A stretch of 64,000 nucleotides of DNA, taken from positions 124,001 through 188,000 of the forward strand of contig JADGAX010000006.1 in the NCBI GenBank assembly GCA_015231795.1, given 5' to 3'. Position numbers and translations under genes: made by a program. Position 1 is the stretch's first letter. Each line of letters opens with the position of its first letter. Source of the stretch: Alphaproteobacteria bacterium (GTDB lineage Bacteria > Pseudomonadota > Alphaproteobacteria > Rhodospirillales > WMHbin7). The notes beneath the pieces were generated by a model. It had not been told where the DNA came from. It worked only from the letters and a program-made list of their open reading frames with translations, and searched no databases. Shown here one piece after another: positions 42,049-51,832 of the stretch.

Positions 42049-42860
42049 GGCAAGACTTTCAAGATCGCGTGGCCGATCCAGGGCGCCGGATGCAAGAAGC
42101 GCAAGGCGCTCACAAGGCAAAGCCAGAAAATCAAGAAACGCCAATCCCGACCTGTGAAGGACAGGCCAGAAAGGCTGCGGATGTCGCCGTCGAAGCCGCG
42201 CAGCAACATGGCAAGATGGACGCGCCTAGCCCGCTCCAGCGAGCGCAGAAGCAGTTGGCCAAGAATGGCCGCAAAGACGCGCCAAGAGGGCGGCTTGGCA
42301 TTCGCCGAACGCAGACGAAAGGCCAGATAGGTCCGCCCGGCCTCGTCGGCCAGCAAGAAGAGATAGCGGTAAAGCCCCTGCATCTGGGCCACGAAAACAC
42401 GGGGAACGCCCAGCCGCTCGGCGGCCATGCTCAGTTTCGGAATGTCCGTCGTCGCCACCAGCAGCACCAGGGCGCTGATGGTCAGCAGGCCGCGCAGCAG
42501 AATCGAGGCGAAGGAAATCCAGCCGCCGGAAATCGCTGCGCCGCCAAGCGTCAGCAAGGGCTGGGTATCAAGCAGCGGATTGAACAGGCCAACCATGGCG
42601 GCAAAGGGGGCAACGGCCAGGACGCGCCTTGCGACCAAACCGGCGGGCACCCCCGAGCGCGCCCACAAAAAGATGGGAAAGGCGAAAAATGGCAATTGCT
42701 CGCCCAACGCATATTTATCCAACGACACCACGGCCAAGGCAAAAGCCAGAACCGCAATCAACTTGGCCCTAGGATCAAGATCGTGAATGGGAGACTGCGC
42801 CCTGGCCCAGCGGTCCAGCGTGCCTAGATCGCCGGGATGGGTGGCGCAACCGGCCCCCAT
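42045..42860 (-). CDS. cbiQ: ECF transporter transmembrane subunit (CbiQ/NikQ)
   Basis: 271 residues, 4-5 hydrophobic helices (LIAVLAFALAVVSL, VLAVAPFAAMVGLF, ILLRGLLTISALVLLVATTD). Shares with EcfT/CbiQ the two coupling-helix motifs with A-x-R: AAERLGVPRVFVAQMQGLYR and ERARRVHLAMLLRGFDG. It transmits ATPase motion to the substrate-capture subunit. It abuts the MN fusion gene upstream and overlaps cbiO downstream. Confidence 0.9.
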   Translation of the reverse strand: MGAGCATHPGDLGTLDRWARAQSPIHDLDPRAKLIAVLAFALAVVSLDKYALGEQLPFFAFPIFLWARSGVPAGLVARRVLAVAPFAAMVGLFNPLLDTQPLLTLGGAAISGGWISFASILLRGLLTISALVLLVATTDIPKLSMAAERLGVPRVFVAQMQGLYRYLFLLADEAGRTYLAFRLRSANAKPPSWRVFAAILGQLLLRSLERARRVHLAMLLRGFDGDIRSLSGLSFTGRDWRFLIFWLCLVSALRFLHPAPWIGHAILKVLP

Positions 42861-43873
42861 CAGGCGGCTTCGGGGCGGCGCTTCAGCAGCAGCCCGGCCA
42901 AAATGGCGAAGGCCAGCACGATCAGCCCGCCCACCAATCCCGAAAGCGTGGTTCCGGCATCGGGATGAACGAATGCGCCATCATCGCTTTTGGCTTCTTC
43001 CGGCGCCGGAAAATTGTAATCAGGCAGGAAGGACAGTTTTTCCTGAAGGCTGGCGGCCGCCTGATGCAGGCTGCTAGAGGCCCCCGTCAATGTTGCTTCC
43101 TCGCCGGTCAGCTTGGCGATCGACCATTCCAGGCCATCGGGATTGGACGAAGCGAACCACGAAAACAAACCGCCCGAAACCATGGCCAGGACCGCCAGAG
43201 CCGCCAGGGCGCGCTTGCCCGCCAGCAGGCCGGTCGGCGTCGATTGGCTGCGGGGCAAGATGCCCGGTTCGGCGCGCGTGATCAGTTCGATGACTGCCAG
43301 GGTGATCAGCCCCTCGCCGATGCCGATGGCCAGATGAATGGGCTGCATGGCCAGCATGAAGGCGGCAAGCGGCAGTTCCGCAATGCCTGACACCGCCGTC
43401 TGGACCACCACGCCAAAAGCTCCCAGCTGCAGCGCCAAAATGGCCGCCATCCAGGTGACGGCGCGGCTCATGCGGCCCTTGGCCAGCGGCTTGTAGATGA
43501 AAGGATAGACGACGTAGCAGGCCAAGAAACCCATGTTGAAGATATTGGCCCCCAGGGCCAGCAGGCCGCCATCGGCAAAGAACAGGGCTTGAACGGTCAC
43601 CACCGAGGCGATGGTCAGGAAACCCGCATGCGGCCCCAAAAGAATGGCCAACAAAAGCCCGCCCGCGAAATGGCCGCTAGAGCCGGTGCCGGGAATAGCG
43701 AAGTTCAGCATTTGCACGGCAAAGACCAGAGCGCCCAGAATGCCCATCAACGGCACCTGGCGGTGGTCGAGCGAGCGCTTCATCTTGTTCGAGGCGACGG
43801 CGATGGCAACGCCCGTGGCGGCCCACATGGCCCCGCCCACGGCAGGTGAAAGCAGCGCATCTGCCATATGCAT
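42860..43873 (-). CDS. CbiM/NikM substrate-capture subunit fused to an N-type PDGLE domain
   Basis: 337 residues. The N-terminal CbiM domain starts MHMADALLSPAVGGAMWAAT, with the near-N-terminal Met-His metal site of the family, and has seven hydrophobic helices. After about residue 225 comes the small-subunit part: a helix, ASSNPDGLEWSIAKLTG (PDGLE motif), a periplasmic stretch and a last helix (LSGLVGGLIVLAFAILAGLL). The fusion replaces a separate cbiN/nikN. Nickel is more likely than cobalt because nikR and GTATGA half-sites are nearby. Confidence 0.88.
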   Translation of the reverse strand: MHMADALLSPAVGGAMWAATGVAIAVASNKMKRSLDHRQVPLMGILGALVFAVQMLNFAIPGTGSSGHFAGGLLLAILLGPHAGFLTIASVVTVQALFFADGGLLALGANIFNMGFLACYVVYPFIYKPLAKGRMSRAVTWMAAILALQLGAFGVVVQTAVSGIAELPLAAFMLAMQPIHLAIGIGEGLITLAVIELITRAEPGILPRSQSTPTGLLAGKRALAALAVLAMVSGGLFSWFASSNPDGLEWSIAKLTGEEATLTGASSSLHQAAASLQEKLSFLPDYNFPAPEEAKSDDGAFVHPDAGTTLSGLVGGLIVLAFAILAGLLLKRRPEAA

Positions 43874-43884
43874 GAGAACACCGC

Positions 43885-43917
43885 GTATGAAGAAATCAAA
43901 AATCGTATGACGAAATC
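43885..43917. promoter_or_regulatory. GTATGA-type direct repeats upstream of the Ni/Co transporter (candidate NikR sites)
   Basis: GTATGAAGAAATC (43885-43897) and GTATGACGAAATC (43905-43917) differ at one base and start 20 bp apart, two helical turns. GTATGA is the half-site of the E. coli NikR operator (GTATGA-N16-TCATAC). A third GTATGA occurs at 43970-43975. They lie 12-45 nt before the transporter start and in the region shared with the divergent kinase gene. Confidence 0.55.
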
Positions 43918-44052
43918 TATCCCACCCATCCGGGGGGCGTCAAGGCGTGATCGCAAAGTTAGAGCTACTGTATGATTCGAGCTTAAGTCCTTAGAGAAAA
44001 TAGTTGTTTGTAGTTAAGCCCCCTCAATTTATAAGGAGAGAAATTTGGGGGC

Positions 44053-46767
44053 ATGCAAAGGGGATCTGGCGTGCGCAGAAGGCTTGGCTTGCTGCTGTTG
44101 GGCATCGTCGCCATTTCGACCTTGCTGGTCGGAGGGGGTGTGGCTTACGTCGCCCGCACGAACCTGAACGCCAGCGCCGAGCAGCGTCTGGCCGCCGTCC
44201 AGACACAGTTGCGCGACAAGTTCCATACGTTGGACGTCCTGATTTCGGAAGAAGAGAATCTTCTGAACCAGCGCCTGCAAACGGTGATGCCGCAGTTGGC
44301 CGAAGAGCTGCTGCCCTGGGAAGGAAACCAGCAGGCGATTCCCGTTGAAACGCTGAACGCGCTGTCCTTGAAATACGGTGCCGATCACATTTACCTGATC
44401 GACCGCAACGGCGTCATCCTCAATAGCAATTTCAAGCCCGACGTCGGCCTTGACCTGAAATCGATCAGCGAGGGGCTTTGGAAACTGCTGAACAGCATTT
44501 ATGGACAGGGCAAGGTCGTCTCTGATCGCTACAGCGTGTCGATCAAAACCGGCATCTTCAGGAAATACGCTTATTTCAGCCCGGTGGGAAAATCCTACAT
44601 CGTCGAAGTTTCGCATGATCTGCTGCCGCACTTGAAACGGGCGCGCTCGGAGCGCTTCGTCGAATTTCTGTTCCGCGACATGTTCAATCTGACCGCCTCC
44701 GAAGGAGACGGCATTCGCGAAATCGACATCCTGATCGCCAACAAGCAGGGCACTTGGTCCCTGCTGGAACCGGGACGAAGCCTTGAAAGCGCCATCTCCA
44801 AAGCCCTGCTCGCTTCCGCCGATGGCAAGCTGCGCCGACAAAAGGGAAACCTGATCGAGGTTTACGAACGCTCGGACCGCGTGGACGAGAATCATGGGCC
44901 CACGGAAACCATCGTCACCAAGGTCGTTTACGACATCAGCGATATCCAGGCCCTTTCGATCAAATTCGCCTGGACGGTTGGGCTGTTCTCGATCGTCTGC
45001 GCGCTGGCCGCCTTCGCGCTGGCCGCTTGGTATTTGGAAAAGGCCATGATCAACCCGATCATGGGCATCACCGGACGGCTGCAAGGCATTGCCGATGGGC
45101 TTTACAGCCGCCTTCCAACCAAGGGCTTCGCCGAACTGGCGCACATTTCGGACACCATCAACCTGATGCAAGACAGGATCGTCGCCCGCGAGAAGGAAGC
45201 CAGAACGCTGGCCCAGAATCTCGAACAACTGGTCGAGGATCGCACCGCCGAGATGCGTGACGCCATGACGGCGGCCAAGAACGCCAACCGGGCCAAGTCG
45301 GATTTCCTGGCCACCATGAGCCACGAAATCAGAACGCCCCTGAACGGCATCTTGGGCATGAGCCATCTGCTTCTTCAATCCCCACTGAGCAAAGAGCAAA
45401 AGGCCCAGATGGAGATGCTGAACAGTTCGGCCAAGGGACTGTTGACCATTCTGGACGACATTCTGGACCTGACGAAACTGGAAGCCGGGCGTTTGGAATT
45501 CGAGACCATTCCCTTCCACCTGCCCAGCCTGTGCCAGGACGTGTCGGGGCTTTTCGAAGCCAGCGCCAAAAGCAAAGGGCTGACCCTTGACACGATTTTG
45601 GACAAGGGCGTTCCGGAATGGGTGGCTGGCGACCCGGTGCGCCTGCGCCAACTCTTGATGAATCTGACCGGCAACGCAGTGAAATTCACTGAAAGCGGAT
45701 CGATCAAAATCCATGTCGGCGCAACGAAGATCGAAAGCGACAAGGCTTGTCTTGAATTCTCGATCCAGGACACCGGCATCGGCATGGATGAAGCGGCCAA
45801 GGCCAAGCTCTTCCAACCCTTCACCCAGGCGGACTCGTCGATCGCCAGACGCTATGGCGGCAGCGGGCTGGGGCTGATCATCTGCAAGCGCCTGATCGAA
45901 GCGCAGAACGGCCAAATTGGCGTCGAAAGCGAACCGGGACAGGGAAGCCGTTTCTGGTTCAGCCTTCATTTCCAACTGGCGAGGCCCCAGGAATCCCTGC
46001 CCGTCGCCGAGGCGCATGCCACTCAGCCCGCTTTGAAGATTCTGCTGGCCGAAGACAACCCGATCAATCAGCGCGTCGCCCTGGGCTTGCTGGCGGCGGG
46101 GGGACATCAGGCCGAAGTGGCCTTCAACGGGCGCGAAGCCATCGAACTGGCCATGAACAAGAATTTCGATCTGATCTTGATGGATATCCAAATGCCCGAG
46201 ATCGACGGGCTGGAAGCAACGCGCACCATTCGCCGTCTGCCGGCGCCGCTTGGCCAAATTCCCATCATCGCCCTGACCGCCAACGCCATGCCCAGCGACG
46301 TCGAACGCTACATGGCGGCGGGATTCACGGCGCATGTCGCCAAGCCCATCGAACCGGACGAGTTGGCGAACAGTTTGGCGTTCAGCATGTCGAAGGCAAA
46401 GGATGCCGCCCCGGTTGCCCAGGACAAGCCGGATACGCTGGCGACCTTGTCGAAATATCTAGGCACCAACGCCATCGTGGAATTGGGCGAGCTATTCCTG
46501 AGCACCGGAACCAGGGATTGTCAGGCGCTTCGCAACCTGGCCCATGAGGGGCCGCTTTCGGACATCCGCTATTACGCCCACGATCTGAAAGGCATGGCCG
46601 CCTATATTGGCGCCAGCGAACTCAGCGACCTTACGATGCGCATCGAGTTGGCGGCCAACGAAGGGCGCGAAGCCGAGGCCAGGGAGCTGATCCAAGACAT
46701 GCCAGATGCCTGGATCGCCGCCGTCGTGCGTCTGGACGACCTGATGGAAACCGGCCGCCAGTCCTAA
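44053..46767 (+). CDS. hybrid histidine kinase (Cache-HAMP-HisKA-HATPase-REC-HPt)
   Basis: 904 residues. TM1 ([20 protein letters not shown]), a periplasmic Cache-like sensor (about 40-285), TM2 ([20 protein letters not shown]), HAMP, HisKA ([20 protein letters not shown]), HATPase ([41 protein letters not shown]), receiver (about 655-775; [28 protein letters not shown]) and an HPt domain with its histidine ([18 protein letters not shown]). The downstream regulator is not visible. It is divergent from the Ni/Co transporter and ends convergently on nikR, the stops overlapping. Confidence 0.92.
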   Translation: MQRGSGVRRRLGLLLLGIVAISTLLVGGGVAYVARTNLNASAEQRLAAVQTQLRDKFHTLDVLISEEENLLNQRLQTVMPQLAEELLPWEGNQQAIPVETLNALSLKYGADHIYLIDRNGVILNSNFKPDVGLDLKSISEGLWKLLNSIYGQGKVVSDRYSVSIKTGIFRKYAYFSPVGKSYIVEVSHDLLPHLKRARSERFVEFLFRDMFNLTASEGDGIREIDILIANKQGTWSLLEPGRSLESAISKALLASADGKLRRQKGNLIEVYERSDRVDENHGPTETIVTKVVYDISDIQALSIKFAWTVGLFSIVCALAAFALAAWYLEKAMINPIMGITGRLQGIADGLYSRLPTKGFAELAHISDTINLMQDRIVAREKEARTLAQNLEQLVEDRTAEMRDAMTAAKNANRAKSDFLATMSHEIRTPLNGILGMSHLLLQSPLSKEQKAQMEMLNSSAKGLLTILDDILDLTKLEAGRLEFETIPFHLPSLCQDVSGLFEASAKSKGLTLDTILDKGVPEWVAGDPVRLRQLLMNLTGNAVKFTESGSIKIHVGATKIESDKACLEFSIQDTGIGMDEAAKAKLFQPFTQADSSIARRYGGSGLGLIICKRLIEAQNGQIGVESEPGQGSRFWFSLHFQLARPQESLPVAEAHATQPALKILLAEDNPINQRVALGLLAAGGHQAEVAFNGREAIELAMNKNFDLILMDIQMPEIDGLEATRTIRRLPAPLGQIPIIALTANAMPSDVERYMAAGFTAHVAKPIEPDELANSLAFSMSKAKDAAPVAQDKPDTLATLSKYLGTNAIVELGELFLSTGTRDCQALRNLAHEGPLSDIRYYAHDLKGMAAYIGASELSDLTMRIELAANEGREAEARELIQDMPDAWIAAVVRLDDLMETGRQS

Positions 46768-47279
46768 CTTTTCGGGACGCTGTGCAGATGCTGGTGGGCA
46801 TGGCTGTGCCCATGATCGTGGGTATGGGCATGATGGCCCTTCTCGCCTTTGCCGTGATGACTGTGGGTCTGTTCGATGCTGACCGGCACGGCGTTCAACT
46901 TGCCGTGGCGCACCCCCGTTTCGGCGCAGATTTCATCGGCAAAGCGTTTGACCTCGGCGGTAGGTCCGCGCAGTACCGTGACTTCCATGCAGTTCTCGTG
47001 ATCGAGATGGACATGCAGCGTAGACAGCGTCAGGTCGTGATGCGCGTGCTGCGCCTGGGTCAGGCGCCTTGCCAGTTCCCGCTCATGGTGATTGTAGATG
47101 TAGGACAGGCTGGCGATGCAATGGCCTTCCGGCCTGCTTGCCTTCAGGCGCTCGGTTTCCAGCGTGTCCCTCAGGATGTCGCGCACCGCCTCCGACCGAT
47201 TCTGGTAGCCCTTTTGCTGAATGAAGGCGTCGAAACTCTCCAGCAACTCTTCTTCCAGCGAAACCGTGAAACGGTCCAT
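46764..47279 (-). CDS. nikR: nickel-responsive regulator NikR with a histidine-rich C-terminal extension
   Basis: 171 residues. Ribbon-helix-helix DNA-binding part MDRFTVSLEEELLESFDAFI, then GYQNRSEAVRDILRDTL, and the metal-binding ACT-like part STLHVHLDHENCMEVTVLRG holding the H-x-H-x5-C high-affinity nickel ligands, with the further histidine in QHAHHDLTL. Full E. coli NikR is 133 residues; here about 35 extra residues follow VPVSIE and hold about 13 histidines. NikR represses nickel uptake genes when nickel is sufficient. Confidence 0.95.
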   Translation of the reverse strand: MDRFTVSLEEELLESFDAFIQQKGYQNRSEAVRDILRDTLETERLKASRPEGHCIASLSYIYNHHERELARRLTQAQHAHHDLTLSTLHVHLDHENCMEVTVLRGPTAEVKRFADEICAETGVRHGKLNAVPVSIEQTHSHHGKGEKGHHAHTHDHGHSHAHQHLHSVPKS

Positions 47280-47404
47280 GAGGGGTCTCCCTTGAATTGC
47301 CCAGGCGGCGACCCAAGATACCAAGAACGGCGGCCAAAAAACAGCGGCCCTGCAGAAGGAGAGACGCGGTTTGCTAGCATTAACCGCAAAATGGAGCGCA
47401 GCGA

Positions 47405-47480
47405 CTAGGCCCAAGGGGCCGCGCGCCAGATGGCGCGGAAGCCAAGTGAGCGGAGCGAACGCCCGGCGACTGAGGGCGGA
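47405..47480. repeat. structured repeat, copy A (similar to 58975-59050)
   Basis: Shares with copy B the block GGCGCGG(A/G)AGCCAAG, then CGGAG, GAACGC, CCGGCG and TGAGG in the same order. It contains a GC-rich hairpin (CGCC AGAT GGCG). Lies in the nikR to prk gap. Nothing else was recognised in 47280-47404 apart from the nikR promoter region. Confidence 0.55.
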
Positions 47481-47489
47481 AGCAACTTC

Positions 47490-47521
47490 AAAAAAAGGGG
47501 CTGGACCCGAAGGTCCAGCCC
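47490..47521 (-). terminator. strong rho-independent terminator of the cbbM-prk transcript
   Basis: Minus-strand stem GGGCTGGACC (47521-47512), loop TTCG, GGTCCAGCCC (47507-47498), then a run of seven T. It follows the prk stop by about 65 nt. Confidence 0.9.
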
Positions 47522-47585
47522 AAGTGACGCACCAGGATGGAGGAAAAATTCCAAATGGCTCATCGGGCAAGTCCGCCCGACCCGA

Positions 47586-48479
47586 TCAGGCCATCAGGCT
47601 GCGCCGGTCCTCCATAATCCGACGCAGAATTGGCGTCATGATCAATTCGATCGCCAATCCCATTTTGCCGCCGGGCACCACGATGGTGTTCCTGCGGCTC
47701 ATCCATGAATCCTTGATCATCTGCAACAGGTAAGGAAAATCGATCTTGAAGCGGTCGGGCTTCTTGAATCGGATCACGACCAGGCTTTCGTCCAAAGTCG
47801 GAATGTCGCGCGCGATGATGGGGTCGGAAGTGTCGACCACGGGCACCCGCTGGAAATTGATGTCGGTCAGCTTGAACTGCGGCACGATGTAGTGAACGTA
47901 ATCGCTCATGCGACGCAGAATGGTGGCCATGACTTCCTTTTCGGAATAGCCCCTAGTCTGCGTGTCGCGATGAATCTTCTGAATCCATTCAAGATTGATC
48001 ACCGGCACCACGCCGATTTTGAGGTCGGCATATTGCGCCACATTGACCAAGCTGGTGCAGACGCAACCGTGCAGCCCCTCGTAGAACAATAGGTCGGTCT
48101 TGGCGGGCAGAGGTTCCCATGGCGTGAACTCGCCGGCTTGAACGCCGTAATGCTTGAAGGTCTCCGCCTCTTCCTCGTTATGGACATAGAAGCGCCGACG
48201 CCCGCTTCCCGTGTCCCCGTAGGAACTGAAACATTCTTCGAGTTCCTCGAACAGATTGGCTTCCGGGCCGAAATGGCTGAAATTGTTGTTGCCCTTGTCG
48301 GCAGCGTCAGCCATCGCCTTTTTCATTTCCGAACGCGAATAGCGGTGGTAGCTGTCGCCCTCGATGATGGCCGGTTTGATGTTGTCGCGCCGAAAGATGT
48401 GCTCGAAGGCTTCCCTGACCGAACTGGTCCCGGCGCCCGATGAGCCTGTCACGGCGATGACGGGATGCTTTCGCGACAT
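47586..48479 (-). CDS. cbbP: phosphoribulokinase, class I (short proteobacterial type)
   Basis: 297 residues. Makes ribulose-1,5-bisphosphate from ribulose-5-phosphate and ATP. P-loop HPVIAVTGSSGAGTSSVREA; FEGLHGCV-type region (LLFYEGLHGCVCTSLVNVAQ), VVPVINLEWIQKIHRDTQTR and PQFKLTDINFQRVPVVDTSD agree closely with the approximately 290-residue Rhodobacter enzymes, which are allosterically activated by NADH. Start ATG overlaps the cbbM stop by one base (TGATG), so it is coupled to cbbM. A second, different kinase lies in the same cluster at 53835. Confidence 0.93.
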   Translation of the reverse strand: MSRKHPVIAVTGSSGAGTSSVREAFEHIFRRDNIKPAIIEGDSYHRYSRSEMKKAMADAADKGNNNFSHFGPEANLFEELEECFSSYGDTGSGRRRFYVHNEEEAETFKHYGVQAGEFTPWEPLPAKTDLLFYEGLHGCVCTSLVNVAQYADLKIGVVPVINLEWIQKIHRDTQTRGYSEKEVMATILRRMSDYVHYIVPQFKLTDINFQRVPVVDTSDPIIARDIPTLDESLVVIRFKKPDRFKIDFPYLLQMIKDSWMSRRNTIVVPGGKMGLAIELIMTPILRRIMEDRRSLMA

Positions 48480-49861
48480 CAGGCGGCTTTCACCTTCAAA
48501 GCGTCGCGCCAGCCCGGATACAGTCGGTCGGCGTCGTTGGCGAAACTTTCGAAGGCGCCCCGCAACTCGGCATGATCCCTTGCGTAATCGACCAAGTTGA
48601 CGCCCGCCAGCCAAGCGTCGTGAGCCTGCCTCAGCGACAAAGCACCCGCGATGGCGCCGTCCTTATGGCCGAAAGCGCCGCCGCCGGACGTTTGGATGAT
48701 GTTGGTATGGCCCAGATTGTCAAAGAAACCGGGCAGGCGCAACGCGTTCATGCCGCCCGAGATGATGGGCGTGCAAGCCTTCATGCCCTGCCAATCCTGA
48801 CGATAGTAAAGCCCGTCGGCGATGTCGTTCTCCAGCATGTAGGCGACGATCTTGTCGGAGGGATCGCCTTCCATCTTGCCATAGCCCATGGTGCCGGTAT
48901 GGATGCCCGATGCGCCTTGCAGGCGGGCCATCTTCATGTGCACCAGCACATTGTAGCCGCGCTTGGACTGGTTGCTGGTCACCATGCCGTGACCGGCGCG
49001 GTGATAATGCAGGAACTGACTGGGGAAATTGCGCCTAGCCAGCGTAACCGCCGTCGGGCCGCCCACGAAACCATCGACCAGGAAGGCGACATGGCTGGCG
49101 TCGGGGCCGAAGGTTTCCAGGATGTAATGGCCGCGGGCCAGCATTTCGGCAGGGTCGTCGGCCGTGATGTTGGCCGAGAACAATTTCGCCCGACCAGTCT
49201 TGTCTTGGGCGCGCTTCATGGAATCGGCCACCAGACGGATGGTTTCCTTCATGGGCGCGAAAACCTGATTGCCCTGCGGCTCGTCGTTCTTGATGAAATC
49301 GCCGCCCAGCCAGAAATCGTAGCAGGCCTTGGCGAAGGGTTCGGGACGCAGGCCCAGCTTGGGCTTGATGATGGTGCCCACCACCATGCCGCCATTGGTC
49401 TGCGGACGGCCCAGCACGCGCCACATTTCCGAGATGTTGACGGAAGGTCCATCGAACAATTGCAGATAGGCGGGCGGCACGTAAAAATCTTGCATCTTGG
49501 CGTATTCGATGTCGCCCATGCCTTGATTGTTGCCGATGGTCAGCGTCAGGAACGACACCATCATGGCGCGCCCGTCGATAATGTTGCGATCGAACAGATC
49601 AACGGGATAGGCGATCTTCATCAATTCCTTGGCGGGATCGATCTCGTAGACCAGCGCATCGACGCCGCGCGTGAAATCGTCGGTCGTGCAGACTTCGACA
49701 TTGGTGCCGGTGGATGATTCGGCGGCGAAATGCGCGGCGGCGGCCAGATAGTCTTCGTTGCCCTTGGGCTTCATGCGATAGGCGCACAAAACGTGACGAC
49801 CGCCTGCGATCAGGTCGGCCTCCGACAGCTTCAGATTGGCATAACGGCTAGACTGGTCCAT
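48479..49861 (-). CDS. cbbM: ribulose-bisphosphate carboxylase, form II
   Basis: 460 residues, the CO2-fixing enzyme of the Calvin cycle. Form II markers: start [20 protein letters not shown], the catalytic loop [20 protein letters not shown], where the carbamylated lysine sits in IKNDE rather than the form I KDDE, and loop 6 around [15 protein letters not shown]. The length matches CbbM of Rhodospirillum. GAGGA precedes the ATG. The 183 bases upstream (49862-50044) hold a short hairpin (GCCGC/GCGGC) and probably a promoter, so cbbM-prk may be transcribed separately from glpX-rpe. A divergent frame is absent. Confidence 0.98.
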   Translation of the reverse strand: MDQSSRYANLKLSEADLIAGGRHVLCAYRMKPKGNEDYLAAAAHFAAESSTGTNVEVCTTDDFTRGVDALVYEIDPAKELMKIAYPVDLFDRNIIDGRAMMVSFLTLTIGNNQGMGDIEYAKMQDFYVPPAYLQLFDGPSVNISEMWRVLGRPQTNGGMVVGTIIKPKLGLRPEPFAKACYDFWLGGDFIKNDEPQGNQVFAPMKETIRLVADSMKRAQDKTGRAKLFSANITADDPAEMLARGHYILETFGPDASHVAFLVDGFVGGPTAVTLARRNFPSQFLHYHRAGHGMVTSNQSKRGYNVLVHMKMARLQGASGIHTGTMGYGKMEGDPSDKIVAYMLENDIADGLYYRQDWQGMKACTPIISGGMNALRLPGFFDNLGHTNIIQTSGGGAFGHKDGAIAGALSLRQAHDAWLAGVNLVDYARDHAELRGAFESFANDADRLYPGWRDALKVKAA

Positions 49862-50044
49862 GGGAGTCCTCGACGAAGGGTTAGCGACGCATCTTCCCTA
49901 GATTCATTGTTCTTGTGTTGCATCTTGCCGCAAGGGAAAGTGTAGGAAAACACACCAATAGGGGTGGCTACAAACTCTTGTGGGTAGGGCCACCTCAACT
50001 CTTAAGTAGGAGAAATGGGTGGGCCGCAAAATACGCGGCTTCGC

Positions 50045-50698
50045 CTACCCGCAAGCCTTGCGGATGGCGTCCATATTTCCTTTGTAATCTGGTGTCTTAA
50101 ACACTGCGGATCCTGCCACCAGCACATTGGCCCCAGCCGCCACTACCCTGGGCGCGGTGGCGGGCGTAATGCCGCCATCCACTTCAATCTCGATGGGGCG
50201 ATTGCCGATCATCTTCTTGATGCGGGCGATCTTGTCGACTTGGCTGTCGATGAAACTCTGGCCGCCGAAACCGGGATTGACGCTCATCACCAGCACCAGA
50301 TCGATCTTGTCCAAGACATATTCGATCAGGCTTTCCGGCGTGGCCGGATTGAGTGAAACGCCCGCTTTCTTGCCGAAGCTGCGCACCAGCTGCAGCGTGC
50401 GGTCCAGATGGCGGCCCGCCTCGGCATGCACGGTAATGACGTCCGACCCCGCCTTGGCGAAAGCCTCGACATAGGGGTCGACCGGTTCGATCATCAAATG
50501 CACGTCCATCACCTTGCTGGTGTGCGGGCGCAAAGCCGCCACCACCAAGGGGCCGATGGTGATGTTGGGCACGAAATGACCGTCCATCACATCGACATGC
50601 ACCCAGTCGCAGCCTGCCGCATCGATGGCGCGCACCTCCTCGCCCAGCTTGGCGAAATCGGCGGACAAAATCGACGGCGCAATCTTGACGGCAGGCAT
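50045..50698 (-). CDS. rpe: ribulose-phosphate 3-epimerase
   Basis: 217 residues; interconverts xylulose-5- and ribulose-5-phosphate. [20 protein letters not shown] at the start, the metal ligands in [52 protein letters not shown] and [13 protein letters not shown] all match. ATG at 50698 with AAGGAGA seven bases upstream. Last gene of the first Calvin block. Confidence 0.97.
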   Translation of the reverse strand: MPAVKIAPSILSADFAKLGEEVRAIDAAGCDWVHVDVMDGHFVPNITIGPLVVAALRPHTSKVMDVHLMIEPVDPYVEAFAKAGSDVITVHAEAGRHLDRTLQLVRSFGKKAGVSLNPATPESLIEYVLDKIDLVLVMSVNPGFGGQSFIDSQVDKIARIKKMIGNRPIEIEVDGGITPATAPRVVAAGANVLVAGSAVFKTPDYKGNMDAIRKACG

Positions 50699-50725
50699 GC
50701 TCTGTCTCCTTAGGCGTTCCAACAA

Positions 50726-51790
50726 TTACCCGAACTTGGGGTCCAGGCTGCCGTCGGCATAGCGCTTGGCCATTTCGGCCAGCGGAATGGGCTTGATCTT
50801 CGAGGCGTTGCCTGCCGTACCGAATTGCTGATAGCGCTCTTCGCACAATTTCTGCATGGCGGCCATGGCGGGCTTCAGATAGGTGCGCGGATCGAACACT
50901 TTGGGATCCTCCACAAACACCTTGCGGATCTGGCCGGTGATCGCCATGCGGCAATCGGTGTCGATATTGACCTTGCGCACGCCGTGCTTGATGCCTTCGA
51001 CGATTTCCTCGACCGGCACGCCGAAGGTCTGCGGCATCGTGCCGCCATACTTGTTGATGATGTCTTGCAGATCCTGCGGCACCGAGCTTGAGCCATGCAT
51101 CACCAGATGCAGATTGGGCAGACGCTTGTGGATTTCCTTGACCACGCTCATGACCAGCACGTCGCCGGTGGGCTTTTGCTTAAATTTATAGGCGCCGTGC
51201 GAGGTGCCCATGGCGATGGCCAGCGCGTCCACCTTGGTCTTCTTGACGAAATCGACCGCCTGAACGGGGTCGGTGACCAGCTTGTCCTTGCTGATCACGC
51301 CTTCGGCGCCATGGCCGTCTTCCTTCTCGCCCTCGCCCGATTCCAGCGATCCCAGCACGCCCAGTTCGCCTTCCACCGAAACGCCGACCATGTGCGACAT
51401 TTCCGAGACCTGGCGGGTGACGTCGACGTTGAAGTCGTAATCGGCCACCGTCTTGCCGTCGGCCTTCAGGCTGCCGTCCATCATCACCGATGAAAATCCG
51501 CTCATCACCGCCGACATACAGGTGGCGGGCGAATTGCCATGGTCCTGATGCATGCAGACCGGAATTTCCGGATAGAGTTCGATGGCGCCCAGGATCAGGT
51601 GCTTGAGCACGATGTCGTTGGCGTATTGGCGCGCCCCTCGGCTGGCTTGCAAGATGACCGGCGAATCGGTCTTCTTGGCGGCGGCCATGATGGCCAGCAG
51701 TTGTTCCATGTTGTTGATGTTGAAGGCGGGCACGCCGTAACCATGCTCGGCGGCGTGATCCAGCAACTGACGCAGTGAAATAAGAGCCAT
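50726..51790 (-). CDS. cbbA: fructose-bisphosphate aldolase, class II
   Basis: 354 residues; a zinc-dependent aldolase that makes fructose- or sedoheptulose-bisphosphate in the Calvin cycle. Metal-binding [20 protein letters not shown], the segment [30 protein letters not shown] and [20 protein letters not shown] are typical of the Cbb-type class IIB enzymes. It lies 27 nt upstream of the rpe start. Confidence 0.96.
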   Translation of the reverse strand: MALISLRQLLDHAAEHGYGVPAFNINNMEQLLAIMAAAKKTDSPVILQASRGARQYANDIVLKHLILGAIELYPEIPVCMHQDHGNSPATCMSAVMSGFSSVMMDGSLKADGKTVADYDFNVDVTRQVSEMSHMVGVSVEGELGVLGSLESGEGEKEDGHGAEGVISKDKLVTDPVQAVDFVKKTKVDALAIAMGTSHGAYKFKQKPTGDVLVMSVVKEIHKRLPNLHLVMHGSSSVPQDLQDIINKYGGTMPQTFGVPVEEIVEGIKHGVRKVNIDTDCRMAITGQIRKVFVEDPKVFDPRTYLKPAMAAMQKLCEERYQQFGTAGNASKIKPIPLAEMAKRYADGSLDPKFG

Positions 51791-51832
51791 GTGCTTGTTC
51801 CTTGTTGAGTGTCTGGTCCGGTGCGTGTTTTT

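Noticed and set aside
43874-44052. Cobalamin riboswitch in front of the Ni/Co transporter
   Set aside because: The 180-base gap is too short and lacks the conserved B12-box; GTATGA repeats are the visible signal.
44029-46335. Minus-strand frame of 768 codons
   Set aside because: Antisense to the hybrid kinase, whose domains are unmistakable.
47280-47404. A gene between nikR and the repeat/terminator region
   Set aside because: No frame with RBS or protein-like sequence; only the nikR promoter region.
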